From: Chitinophaga parva
Lineage (GTDB): Bacteria > Bacteroidota > Bacteroidia > Chitinophagales > Chitinophagaceae
NCBI RefSeq assembly: GCF_003071345.1
Contig: NZ_QCYK01000002.1
Span: forward strand, 558,001 to 622,000
Direction: 5' to 3'
DNA length: 64,000 nt
Shown: piece by piece, positions 42,212-50,464 of the stretch
Layout: every line of letters begins with the position of its first letter
Numbering within the stretch: position 1 is the first letter of the stretch
The notes under the pieces: generated by a model
What the model saw: only the letters and a program-made list of their open reading frames with translations
What the model was told of the DNA's origin: nothing
Database searches by the model: none
Made by a program: the position numbers and the translations under genes

Positions 42212-43153
42212 ATGAAACTGCTGAAAGCCTTTCTCAGGTTGATCCGTTATCCCAACCTGATCTACATAGCACTCACCCAGTTCCTGCTGCAGTACTGTGT
42301 GGTAACGCCGGTGCTGGAAAGCCAGGGCGTTATACCTTCTCTTACATGGACGGGCTTCTGGCTGCTTTGCGCCAGTACCGTGTTCATTGCCGCGGCGGGG
42401 TACATTATCAACGACTATTTTGACATCAACATAGACATCATCAACAAGCCCCACAAGATGGTGCTGGATAAGATCATCAGCCGCCGCTGGGCCATGGCCT
42501 GGCATACCATCCTGAACCTGGCCGGTGTATCCATCGGCTTTGTGGTGGCTACGCGGATAGGACAGATCTACCTGGGTTTTACCCAAGTGCTTTGTTCCCT
42601 GCTGCTGTGGTTCTATTCTACTTCTTTTAAGCGCCAGGTGCTCATTGGCAATGTGGTGATCTCCCTGCTTACGGGACTGGCCGTGCTGGTGATAGGCTTA
42701 TATGAGAAGCAGATCTACGAAAGTTTTGCGGCCATCATTTCCCCGCTGGGGCGCCGCCTCATCCAGATCATCGGCAGCTACGCAGTGTTTGCCTTTGTGA
42801 TCTCGCTGGTACGCGAGATCGTGAAAGACCTCGAAGATATGATTGGCGATGCCAAGGACGGCTGCCGTACCATTCCCATTGTATGGGGCGTGAAAGCCGC
42901 CAAGCGCCTGTGTTACGGGCTGCTGCTGGGCACAGAAGGACTGATCATACTGGCCCAGGTACGTGTAGCCACCCTAGGCTGGTTGTGGGCCATGGCGTAC
43001 CTGTTTTTAATGGTGCAGCTGCCGGTGGCCTATGCCTACCTGCTGCTACGTAAAGCCAATACCCCGGCGGATTACCACCGCATCAGCACCCTGGTGAAGC
43101 TGATCATGCTCACGGGTATCCTGTCCATGTTTTTCTTTAAGTTCCTGCTATAA
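42212..43153 (+). CDS. UbiA family prenyltransferase (geranylgeranylglycerol-phosphate type)
   Basis: Integral membrane prenyltransferase of 313 residues with about eight helices. The two aspartate-rich motifs are present: NDYFDINIDIINKPHK (about residue 68) and DLEDMIGDAKDG (about 205), which bind the magnesium diphosphate of the prenyl donor. In Bacteroidota this branch is annotated as geranylgeranylglycerol-phosphate geranylgeranyltransferase, although the acceptor has rarely been tested; UbiA proper or menaquinone MenA would be alternatives, but those usually lie with quinone genes. Context (kdsC, maf) does not decide. Confidence 0.8.
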   Translation: MKLLKAFLRLIRYPNLIYIALTQFLLQYCVVTPVLESQGVIPSLTWTGFWLLCASTVFIAAAGYIINDYFDINIDIINKPHKMVLDKIISRRWAMAWHTILNLAGVSIGFVVATRIGQIYLGFTQVLCSLLLWFYSTSFKRQVLIGNVVISLLTGLAVLVIGLYEKQIYESFAAIISPLGRRLIQIIGSYAVFAFVISLVREIVKDLEDMIGDAKDGCRTIPIVWGVKAAKRLCYGLLLGTEGLIILAQVRVATLGWLWAMAYLFLMVQLPVAYAYLLLRKANTPADYHRISTLVKLIMLTGILSMFFFKFLL

Positions 43154-43166
43154 TTATCCGCTTTTC

Positions 43167-43736
43167 ATGTACAAAGGACCACGTATTATCCTGGCATCCC
43201 AATCGCCCCGGCGCAAGCAGTTGCTGGAGCAGGCCCATATCCCGTTTGAAGTGCGGGTGGTGGCCACTGAAGAAACTTTTCCTGCAGACATGCCGCTGCC
43301 GGAAGTGCCGGTGCACATTGCCCTGCAAAAGGCAGATGCCGTGCGCAATATCTGCGCGCCGGATGACATTATCCTGGCGGCAGATTCTGTGGTGATCATT
43401 GATAACACGGTAATTGGTAAACCGCAGGACAGGGACGATGCCATCCGCATTTTATCCCGGCTGAGCGGCCGCACCCACGAGGTGATCACCGGGGTGGTGA
43501 TCCGCCAGGGAGCCCGCCAGCACACGTTTTCCAAGACTACATCGGTGCATTTTAAACCACTTACCACGGCGCATATATCCTTTTACGTGGATGAATATAA
43601 GCCGTATGATAAGGCCGGGGCGTATGCCATCCAGGAATGGATAGGTGCCGTGGGCATAGACAGGATAGATGGCTGTTTTTACAACGTAATGGGGCTGCCG
43701 GTGAGTGCAGTAGTGACAGTGTTAGAGCAGTGGTAG
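43167..43736 (+). CDS. Maf family nucleotide pyrophosphatase
   Basis: Maf-like protein of 189 residues, a house-cleaning nucleotide pyrophosphatase that hydrolyses non-canonical or dTTP/UTP-type triphosphates. The family start IILASQSPRRKQLLEQAHI and the catalytic region ILAADSVVIIDNTVIGKPQDRDDAI are clear, with KAGAYAIQEW and YNVMGLPV near the end. The Asp in AADSVV is the expected catalytic base. It is 13 bp behind the prenyltransferase gene and is closed by a bidirectional terminator. Confidence 0.92.
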   Translation: MYKGPRIILASQSPRRKQLLEQAHIPFEVRVVATEETFPADMPLPEVPVHIALQKADAVRNICAPDDIILAADSVVIIDNTVIGKPQDRDDAIRILSRLSGRTHEVITGVVIRQGARQHTFSKTTSVHFKPLTTAHISFYVDEYKPYDKAGAYAIQEWIGAVGIDRIDGCFYNVMGLPVSAVVTVLEQW

Positions 43737-43757
43737 GGATCAAATAACTGATAAATG

Positions 43758-43790
43758 AAAAAGCCTGCAAATTCACGTTGCAGGCTTTTT
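43758..43790. terminator. bidirectional terminator between maf-type and homoserine dehydrogenase genes
   Basis: Perfect 13-bp stem AAAAAGCCTGCAA (43758-43770) with TTGCAGGCTTTTT (43778-43790). A-tract and T-tract allow use in both directions by the convergent genes. Confidence 0.9.
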
Positions 43791-43800
43791 CATTTGCTGG

Positions 43801-44982
43801 TTATTCCAGTACCAGCACATTCACATTTTTATCTTTCAGCCACTTGGATGTGCGGAGGTCTTTCAGGTTGATCTTACCTACCACGTAGCGGAAAGTGGGG
43901 GACTCGTATTTTTCGGAAATGCTTTCAAATTTGTCAAGGTCCACCTGCTCGGGGGCGCTGTAGCGCAGGTATACATTCAGCACTACATCGTTGGTGAAGT
44001 TTGGCTGGTTATTCTGGCGGATCTTCTTGTACTCATACCGGTAGTTGTAAAGCAAGGCAGAAATATCGCTCAGTACTGCGCTGCCGGTGGCGGTGCCGCC
44101 GGCGCCCTTGCCTACAAAGAATTGCTTATCGGTGAAGGCACTTTCCAGCAGGATGCCGTTGTATTCATTGTACACATCAAAAAGCAGGTTGTGCTCGCGG
44201 ATGAGGTGGGGCAGCACGTAGGCAAACACGTTGCCATTCTGCCGGCGCACTGCGCCTATCAGCTTGATGGTGCAGCCACGCTGGCGGGCAAACTGGATGT
44301 CAAAATCATTGAGGTGATGGATGCCAAAGTTGAAGACTTCGTCCGGTTTCACAAATGTGCCGAAAGCATGCAGCAGCAGGATCACGATCTTGAACTTGGG
44401 GTCGTACCCTTCAATATCCAGGGTGGGGTCTGTTTCTGCAAAACCCAGGTCCTGGGCTTGTTGCAGGGCGGTTTCAAAGCTCAGGCGCTCTTCAAAGATC
44501 TTGGTGAGGATATAATTGGTAGAGCCGTTGCAAATGCCTTCCACGGCATTGAGCAGGTCATTATCGTAATACTCTTCCAGGTTGCGGATGATGGGAATAC
44601 TGGCGCAGCTGGAGGCTTCGTACAGGAAAGGCACTTTGTTCTCTACCTGCAGGTTGTAGAGGGCTTCCATGTTCTCGGCTATCATGCGCTTGCTGGCGCT
44701 TACCACGGCTTTGCCATTGCGCAGCGCCGTGCTTACAATATCAAATGCAGCATCTGTTTCGTTGATCAGTTCTACTACCACATCAATCGTGGGGTCGTTG
44801 AGGATCTCATTCTTATCCGTAGTGAAATAGTGGCTGTCTATAGGACGTGGCTTGTTGGGATCTTTAATACAGATCTTTTTAATGCGGGCGTTAATGCCTT
44901 TTGTTCTGTTCAGTACTTCGTATAAACCTTGTCCTACTACACCAAATCCAAAGATGCCTAAATTGATGATTTTTTGTTCCAT
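43801..44982 (-). CDS. hom: homoserine dehydrogenase
   Basis: Monofunctional homoserine dehydrogenase, 393 residues, reducing aspartate semialdehyde to homoserine, the branch point to methionine and threonine. The N-terminal Rossmann motif is IFGFGVVGQGLYEVL; the catalytic part has YEASSCASIPIIRNLEEY, EGICNGSTNYILTKIFEE and DPTLDIEGYDPKFKI, with the catalytic Lys. No aspartokinase and no ACT domain are fused. It begins three bases after the cystathionine gamma-synthase type gene, so both are made from one transcript controlled by the upstream SAM-I riboswitch. Confidence 0.93.
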   Translation of the reverse strand: MEQKIINLGIFGFGVVGQGLYEVLNRTKGINARIKKICIKDPNKPRPIDSHYFTTDKNEILNDPTIDVVVELINETDAAFDIVSTALRNGKAVVSASKRMIAENMEALYNLQVENKVPFLYEASSCASIPIIRNLEEYYDNDLLNAVEGICNGSTNYILTKIFEERLSFETALQQAQDLGFAETDPTLDIEGYDPKFKIVILLLHAFGTFVKPDEVFNFGIHHLNDFDIQFARQRGCTIKLIGAVRRQNGNVFAYVLPHLIREHNLLFDVYNEYNGILLESAFTDKQFFVGKGAGGTATGSAVLSDISALLYNYRYEYKKIRQNNQPNFTNDVVLNVYLRYSAPEQVDLDKFESISEKYESPTFRYVVGKINLKDLRTSKWLKDKNVNVLVLE

Positions 44983-44985
44983 AAT

Positions 44986-46164
44986 CTATTGTAAAACGGT
45001 AGTTTGTTTACCAGCGGGCTGGCTCAGTTTATCTAATGCTTGTTTCAGGTCGTTGATGAGATCTTCCGCGTCTTCAATGCCAATGGAGAGGCGGATCAGG
45101 GAGTCTGCCAGGCCGGCCCTTTTGCGATGCTCTTCGGGTATGTTGCGGTGGGTCATCGTAGCCGGGTGGGCCAGCATGCTTTTCACGCCGCCAAAGCTCT
45201 CCGCCAGTTTAAACAGGCGGGTGGCATTTACAATGCGGATGGCGTTCTTGATGTTATTTTCCTTCAGCGTAAAGCTTACCAGTGCGCCAAATTGTTTCTG
45301 CTGTTTTTTAGCAATATGATGGTTACGGTGTGAAACCAATCCCGGGTAATACACCTTCTCCACTGCCGGGTGGGTGGTAAGCCACTGTGCAATGACCATG
45401 GCATTGGCACATTGCTTCTCTATGCGCAGCTGCAGGGTTTCCATGCCCCGGATGGTAAGCCAGGCTTCAAACGGGCTGAGAATACTGCCGGAAATGTTCT
45501 GGGTGAAGCGGAGCTGGTCTGCCAGCGGTTTTGAATTGACCACCACCAGGCCTGCCAGTACATCGGTATGGCCTGCCAGGTACTTGGAGGCGCTGTGGAT
45601 CACAATGTCTGCCCCGGCGGGGATGGGCTTTTGCAGCAGCGGGGTGCAGAGGGTATTGTCTACCACCAACAGGATGTCCTGCTTGTGGGCGATCTTGCTG
45701 GCCGATTTGATGTCGGAGATCTGTAAAGTAGGATTGGTGGGCGTTTCCAGCCAGATGATGCGGGTTTTGTCCGTTACCTGCGCCTGGATATTATTCGGAT
45801 CGGTGGTGTCTACAAACTTTACGAGGATGCCAAAGCGCTCCAGCATGTGGTTGAACATCTGGAAAATGCCGCCGTAGGTGTCCTGTACTGCCAGGATCTC
45901 GTCGCCGGTCTTAAGCAGCTTGAGCACCGCGTCAATGGCGGCCATGCCGCTGGCAAAGCCAAAGCCTGCGTGGCCTTCTTCCAGCTCACAGATCAGTTGC
46001 TCCAGTACCTTGCGGGTAGGATTATTGGCCCGGGAAAATTCAAAGCCTTTGTGGATACCGGGCGATTCCTGTACAAAGGTGGATGTTTGATAGATCGGCA
46101 CCGAAATAGCCCCGGTGAGTTCGTCTACCGGTATGCTGTGAATGAGATGGGTGGCTGGCTTCAT
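44986..46164 (-). CDS. cystathionine gamma-synthase type trans-sulfuration enzyme
   Basis: PLP enzyme of the Cys/Met metabolism family, 392 residues. Motifs: ISVPIYQTSTF, the phosphate-binding GFASGMAAIDAVL, WLETPTNPTL, and the Schiff-base lysine in HSASKYLAGHTDV (about residue 200). It may be cystathionine gamma-synthase, cystathionine gamma-lyase or O-acylhomoserine sulfhydrylase; the sequence alone does not separate these. Being behind a SAM-I riboswitch and directly before homoserine dehydrogenase, a biosynthetic role towards methionine is much more likely than the lyase. Confidence 0.85.
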   Translation of the reverse strand: MKPATHLIHSIPVDELTGAISVPIYQTSTFVQESPGIHKGFEFSRANNPTRKVLEQLICELEEGHAGFGFASGMAAIDAVLKLLKTGDEILAVQDTYGGIFQMFNHMLERFGILVKFVDTTDPNNIQAQVTDKTRIIWLETPTNPTLQISDIKSASKIAHKQDILLVVDNTLCTPLLQKPIPAGADIVIHSASKYLAGHTDVLAGLVVVNSKPLADQLRFTQNISGSILSPFEAWLTIRGMETLQLRIEKQCANAMVIAQWLTTHPAVEKVYYPGLVSHRNHHIAKKQQKQFGALVSFTLKENNIKNAIRIVNATRLFKLAESFGGVKSMLAHPATMTHRNIPEEHRKRAGLADSLIRLSIGIEDAEDLINDLKQALDKLSQPAGKQTTVLQ

Positions 46165-46225
46165 GCAGGTTGAAAAGTTTTATTGGCAGGTGCTGGCATC
46201 GGTTCACCCGGAAAGTGGGGGGCAT

Positions 46226-46255
46226 AAAAAAAGCCCTTCCGGGAGTTGGAAGAGC
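46226..46255 (-). terminator. expression-platform terminator of the SAM riboswitch
   Basis: On the minus strand: GCTCTTCC (46255-46248), seven-base loop, GGAAGGGC (46240-46233) and then seven T. The element AGTTGGCAGAG just behind the riboswitch P1 stem is complementary, with one mismatch, to CTCTTCCAACT across the terminator 5' arm, and would be the antiterminator. Confidence 0.85.
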
Positions 46256-46292
46256 TACAAAATATCGTAGGAGGATAAAAATCTCTGCCAAC

Positions 46293-46402
46293 TTATCTAT
46301 CCCGCGATCTGCACCGTGGGCCGGAATTAGCACCTTTTCCTGCTTGCGCAGGATGGTTGCTAAGGCATCGCAGGGCCAAGTCCCTCCGCCTTTCTGGATA
46401 AG
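46293..46402 (-). promoter_or_regulatory. SAM-I (S-box) riboswitch
   Basis: Read on the minus strand, P1 is CTTATC (46402-46397) with GATAAG (46298-46293). Between them are the conserved AGAAAGGCGGAGGGAC, GGCCCTGCGATGCC, TTAGCAACC, a P3 hairpin (CCTGCGCAAGCAGG) and GGTGCTAATTCC. All are hallmarks of the SAM-I aptamer. With SAM bound, P1 is stable and the downstream terminator forms, shutting off the trans-sulfuration and homoserine dehydrogenase genes; without SAM the antiterminator forms. The rest of the 389-bp gap (46403-46552) holds nothing recognisable. Confidence 0.95.
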
Positions 46403-46552
46403 TAATGTTTAAGAACTGCCGTGCAAAGGTAGGGGGTGCGGTATTAATTTCAAAATATTTAGGGGCGGGTCATTAACGTAATATTTACAAAAGTCTGGGG
46501 GAAATGAGAAAACTTTGAGGCATTGTATTGTAAACCTAAAAATCAGTTTGTT

Positions 46553-47881
46553 ATGCCAGCAGCTGTTAGCCCGGCGCCGCCGCTCTCCGAAGACCTGCTT
46601 CAATTTATCTGGCAATTCCGCCTTTACAATGCTGAAGACCTGCGCACCACGGCCGGTGAGCCGGTAAAGGTGATCACCACCGGGGCGTGGAACCGCCACG
46701 CGGGTCCCGATTTTTCCGGCGCCCGCATCCGCATCGGGCGCACCCTGTGGGCAGGCAACGTGGAGATCCACCTGCGGGCTTCCGACTGGTACCGTCACCG
46801 CCACCAGCAGGACCCCCGCTATGACCGTGTGATCCTGCATGTTGTCTTTGAACAGGACCTGGATGCCGATATGGCCTCCATGCCCTGTGTGGTGCTGCAG
46901 TCGCGCATTTCAAAGTTGTTACTGGCGCGCTATGAGCAGCTGCGCCACAGCCAGGACTTTGTGCCCTGCGGGCGCCAGTGTGAGCGCATTACCCCGCTCA
47001 CCTGGAGAAGCTGGATAGACCGCCTGCTGCTGGAGCGCTGGGACCGTAAAACCACCGACCTGCAGGGCTGGCTGCAACAAACCCGGCAGGATTGGGAGGA
47101 AACCTGCTACCAGGGCCTGGCGCAGGGCTTTGGGCAGCCGGTAAATGCCGGTGCCTTCCTGTTGCTGGCCCAGTCCCTGCCGCTGCGTAGCCTGCGCCGC
47201 AGCAATGTATCACTGGAAACAATGGAAGCCCTGCTTTTTGGCCAGGCGGGCATGCTGGAAGCACCATTTACGGATGACTATCCCCGCCGCCTGCAGCGGG
47301 AGTACCGCCACCTGCGGCGAAAGTACAAACTGCAGCCCATGCCCGCCCACGCCTGGAAATGGCTGCGCATGCGGCCTTCGGCTTTTCCCACCTTGCGCGT
47401 GGCCATGCTGGCTGCCCTCCTGCATCAGCGGGAACACCTGTTTTCCCGCATCGTGGAAGCAAAAGACAGCCGGCAGCTGGAAAACCTGCTGCATGTGCAG
47501 CCCTCCGCTTACTGGGAAACCCATTACCGCTTTGATGTGGCGGTAACGCGCACGCTCCTGCCAGGCCGGCAACTGGTGCACAATATCATGATCAATACCC
47601 TGTTGCCTCTGCTGTACTGGATAGGCCAGCAAAGGGCTGTACCAGAGCTGCAGGAGCGGGCCATGAACTGGATCCAGGAAATGCCGGCGGAGCAAAACCG
47701 CATTATCAGTGGCTGGAAAACGCTGGGTATTATTGCAGAAACAGCGGCGGACAGCCAGGCCCTGTTGCAACTGAAGCAGCATTACTGCGATGAGCGGCGA
47801 TGCCTGGAATGCGCTATTGGCGCGCGGATCCTGCAATCCAGCAGCTCGGAGGCCGTGGAGTTTGTGAAGCAGCGGCGGTAG
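46553..47881 (+). CDS. DUF2851 family protein
   Basis: Cytoplasmic protein of 442 residues of the DUF2851 family, widespread in Bacteroidota and of unknown function. The typical N-terminus is present: LSEDLLQFIWQFRLYNAEDL, GAWNRHAGPDFSGARIRIG, WAGNVEIHLRASDWYRHRH and DRVILHVVFEQD. The nuclease-like charged motifs in this part (HAGPDF, VEIHLRASDW) have been noted as reminiscent of restriction-endonuclease-like folds, but that is inference. The C-terminus has NTLLPLLYWIG and CEwithin CLECAIGARIL. ATG at 46553 is preferred over a TTG at 46523. Confidence 0.85.
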   Translation: MPAAVSPAPPLSEDLLQFIWQFRLYNAEDLRTTAGEPVKVITTGAWNRHAGPDFSGARIRIGRTLWAGNVEIHLRASDWYRHRHQQDPRYDRVILHVVFEQDLDADMASMPCVVLQSRISKLLLARYEQLRHSQDFVPCGRQCERITPLTWRSWIDRLLLERWDRKTTDLQGWLQQTRQDWEETCYQGLAQGFGQPVNAGAFLLLAQSLPLRSLRRSNVSLETMEALLFGQAGMLEAPFTDDYPRRLQREYRHLRRKYKLQPMPAHAWKWLRMRPSAFPTLRVAMLAALLHQREHLFSRIVEAKDSRQLENLLHVQPSAYWETHYRFDVAVTRTLLPGRQLVHNIMINTLLPLLYWIGQQRAVPELQERAMNWIQEMPAEQNRIISGWKTLGIIAETAADSQALLQLKQHYCDERRCLECAIGARILQSSSSEAVEFVKQRR

Positions 47882-48086
47882 GGGCGGGCGTGGGGGCGTG
47901 GCCGTGGTGATATGTTTCTTTTGCTGGTGGTTAAACCGGTTTGTATTTCCATTGTCCATACAGGGCAGTCCTTTTCCGCAGTTGTAACAAATGCGGGCCG
48001 GGAGCGCTTTACCTGTGTCATGGTTTCAGCGATCCCAGGAGGTGCAAGCCATGCCAATGCCTGATACAGGGTATCAAAAAATCCTG

Positions 48087-48094
48087 TACGTTTG
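48087..48094 (+). promoter_or_regulatory. candidate -7 box of the secreted protein gene
   Basis: TACGTTTG fits TAnnTTTG exactly, about 57 bp before the GTG start. No matching -33 box is seen. The rest of the 271-bp gap is without visible genes. Confidence 0.4.
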
Positions 48095-48151
48095 TATAAT
48101 TGCATATAACATATAAGCATCACCAAGCGTTTATAAAAAAATAGCCCGCAC

Positions 48152-48967
48152 GTGAAAAAAATCTACCTACTCTTATTGTTATCCGGTATCGTTACAGCTT
48201 CCACGGCTCAAACCACAACGCACCCGGTCAAGAAGGGGACTAAAAAAGCAAGGCCTTTACGGGAAGGAGAGGAACTGGTCAACGACTATGAAAAAGAGTT
48301 TGGGATCGGGGCACGTGTGAATACAGACGGATGGACCGGCGTATTTGAGCTGGGGCGGCGCAAGAACCGCAAAACGGTTAACTTTTACCAGGTAGAATTT
48401 TCAGAGAAGAAAGACCCCAAGGAAGACCGCAAGCCCGGGGCTATAGACCCCAATGGCTTTGGCTATTCAGAGCGCTCTTACATCCTGGGCAAGATCAATA
48501 ACTTTTACCAGTTTAAACTGGGCATAGGCCAGCGCCAGCTTATAGGCAGCCGGGCTAACAAGAATGGCGTGGAAGTGACCTACTTCTACTACGGCGGCCT
48601 TTCCCTGGGCATGCTGCGCCCCTATTACGTGAAAATGGTTGACCCTGTGGATGGTAACCGTGGTGTGATAGAAGTAAAATACTCCCCGGCTATTGACGAG
48701 CAGTGGAATGATCCCAACGAGATCTACGGTGCCGGCAGCATTACCAAGGGGTGGAGCGAAATGAGTTTTGTACCCGGTGTACATGGTAAAACCGGTATGC
48801 GGTTCGACTGGGCCCACTCTACCCGCCTGATCAGCGCCCTGGAGATCGGGGTGAATGCTGAATATTACACCAAAGATGTACAGATCATGGCAGACCGTGA
48901 CGGTAAGAAGTTCTTTTTCAATGCCTTTTTGGGGCTGCAGTTTGGGAAATGGTGGAATAAGAAATAG
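48152..48967 (+). CDS. secreted protein, probably outer-membrane barrel-like
   Basis: Exported protein of 271 residues, starting with GTG, with a signal peptide (YLLLLLSGIVTASTAQ). The mature part alternates polar and aromatic residues in strand-sized pieces (GIGARVNTDGWTGVFELGRR, FYQFKLGIGQRQLIG, VEVTYFYYGGLSLGMLRPYYV) and ends in FLGLQFGKWWNKK, which fits a small beta-barrel or barrel-associated protein. The family is not known to me by name and no function can be given. It is followed 34 bp later by lipA; co-transcription is possible but may be accidental. Confidence 0.6.
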   Translation: MKKIYLLLLLSGIVTASTAQTTTHPVKKGTKKARPLREGEELVNDYEKEFGIGARVNTDGWTGVFELGRRKNRKTVNFYQVEFSEKKDPKEDRKPGAIDPNGFGYSERSYILGKINNFYQFKLGIGQRQLIGSRANKNGVEVTYFYYGGLSLGMLRPYYVKMVDPVDGNRGVIEVKYSPAIDEQWNDPNEIYGAGSITKGWSEMSFVPGVHGKTGMRFDWAHSTRLISALEIGVNAEYYTKDVQIMADRDGKKFFFNAFLGLQFGKWWNKK

Positions 48968-49001
48968 TATTTAACTTAGCGGCTTAAAGAAAGGATCAGC
49001 G

Positions 49002-49904
49002 ATGGAAGAACTAAAGGTGTCTGCCTGTGTCCCAGCTACTTCAACGGAGACCAGGGTGAAAAAGCCCGATTGGCTTAGAGTAAAATTACCGATTGGCGAA
49101 AGCTACCGCCAGGTACGCAACCTGGTGGATACCCATAAATTACATACAATCTGTGAAAGCGGCAACTGTCCCAATATGGGCGAGTGCTGGGGAGCCGGCA
49201 CGGCTACTTTCATGATCCTGGGCAATATCTGCACCCGCAGCTGCGGCTTTTGCGCAGTGGCCACCGGCCGCCCGGAACCGGTAGATTGGGATGAGCCCCA
49301 GCGTGTAGCCGAGGCCATCCACCTCATGAAGGTAAAACACGCGGTGATCACTTCCGTAGACCGTGATGAACTGAAAGATGGCGGTTCCATCATCTGGGCT
49401 AACACGATCAAGGCCGTTCGTTCCCTCAATCCGGATACCACCATGGAAACCCTGATCCCCGACTTCCGTGGGCAATGGGAAAATCTCCAGCGTATTATTG
49501 ACGTAGCACCTGAGGTTGTATCGCACAACCTGGAAACCGTGGAGCGCCTTACCAAACAAGTGCGTATCCAGGCCAAATACCACCGCAGCCTTGAAGTGAT
49601 CCGCCGCCTTAAAGAAGGGGGCATGCGCACCAAGAGCGGTATCATGCTGGGCCTGGGCGAAACCAAGGAAGAAGTGATCCAGGCAATGCAAGACCTGTAT
49701 GATAATGGCTGCGATGTAGTGACCCTGGGCCAGTACCTGCAACCCACGCCCCGCCACCTGCCGGTAGTACGCTTTGTACACCCGGACGAGTTTGCGGAGC
49801 TGCGTGAAATTGGTTACGCTATGGGACTGGACTACGTAGAAAGCGGCCCCCTGGTACGCTCTTCTTATCACGCAGAAAAGCACATCCACTCCGGCAGAGC
49901 TTAA
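49002..49904 (+). CDS. lipA: lipoyl synthase
   Basis: Radical-SAM lipoyl synthase, 300 residues, inserting two sulfurs into protein-bound octanoyl groups. The auxiliary cluster motif is [13 protein letters not shown] and the radical-SAM motif [15 protein letters not shown], both complete. [29 protein letters not shown] and [13 protein letters not shown] complete the family pattern. Length is normal. Its products serve the glycine cleavage H-protein and 2-oxoacid dehydrogenases, linking it functionally to gcvP in this window. A terminator follows. Confidence 0.96.
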   Translation: MEELKVSACVPATSTETRVKKPDWLRVKLPIGESYRQVRNLVDTHKLHTICESGNCPNMGECWGAGTATFMILGNICTRSCGFCAVATGRPEPVDWDEPQRVAEAIHLMKVKHAVITSVDRDELKDGGSIIWANTIKAVRSLNPDTTMETLIPDFRGQWENLQRIIDVAPEVVSHNLETVERLTKQVRIQAKYHRSLEVIRRLKEGGMRTKSGIMLGLGETKEEVIQAMQDLYDNGCDVVTLGQYLQPTPRHLPVVRFVHPDEFAELREIGYAMGLDYVESGPLVRSSYHAEKHIHSGRA

Positions 49905-49925
49905 TCATTTTAAAATAACATGGCT

Positions 49926-49962
49926 AAAAAGCATTCCAGTTGCAAGACCGGGATGCTTTTTT
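49926..49962 (+). terminator. intrinsic terminator after lipA
   Basis: Stem AAAAAGCATTCC (49926-49937) with GGGATGCTTTTTT (49950-49962), one G-T pair and T-run. Confidence 0.8.
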
Positions 49963-50143
49963 GTTATTACTAAACATTTTAATATGATGAAAATTATTGT
50001 CAGCCGTAGGTCCCGCATGTAGCGCTATTTCCCCAAACCAGCGAAGCCATGAAATGCGTATGCCTACGCATCAAGTGCAGGCATTTAATTTGATCATTCC
50101 CCCATGAATCCTTCTATCCTTCCACCACCCAAACGAAACCGCA

Positions 50144-50362
50144 ATGAACAAGATAGCAGCCTACGCAGGCATAGCGGGCGTATTACTGGCCGTTTTATCA
50201 CAGGCCGCTATTTTGAACGACTGGGACATGCAGTCGTTTTTCCGGGTATTGGGGTTGGCTGGATATATTTTCATCATCAGCGCTGTGGCGTTCTTCACGC
50301 TGTCGCTGGTAAACAAATGGTACAAACGGGAAGACATCCGGGATGCCCGGAGGGATTTCTAA
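50144..50362 (+). CDS. small membrane protein of unknown function
   Basis: A 72-residue protein with two membrane helices, about 5-25 (AYAGIAGVLLAVLSQAAIL) and 34-57 (VLGLAGYIFIISAVAFFTLSLV), and a charged C-terminus (NKWYKREDIRDARRDF). I do not recognise the family. An overlapping frame from 50104 is longer but has an unnatural composition; this frame is preferred because of its regular helices. It stands alone, followed by a hairpin. Confidence 0.65.
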   Translation: MNKIAAYAGIAGVLLAVLSQAAILNDWDMQSFFRVLGLAGYIFIISAVAFFTLSLVNKWYKREDIRDARRDF

Positions 50363-50393
50363 ACTAAATACTGATTGTTGTTAATCTGGGCTG

Positions 50394-50422
50394 AACAGCC
50401 GGGCTTTAATACCCGGGCTGTT
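50394..50422. terminator. hairpin between convergent genes
   Basis: AACAGCCGGG (50394-50403) pairs with CCCGGGCTGTT (50412-50422) with one bulge; the T-run is short. Confidence 0.55.
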
Positions 50423-50464
50423 TGGCCCTTTCCAGTCTTAAACAGGAGCCTCCACTCCGGGGCT

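Noticed and set aside
47782..48126. Minus-strand open frame of about 114 codons behind the DUF2851 gene
   Set aside because: Overlaps the 3' end of the DUF2851 gene, is rich in Arg and Pro and has no recognisable domain.
49981..50143. Possible small RNA or riboswitch downstream of lipA
   Set aside because: No conserved motif or stable fold followed by a T-run could be made out.
50104..50367. Open frame overlapping the small membrane protein
   Set aside because: The frame at 50144 gives two regular membrane helices; the alternative has a random composition.
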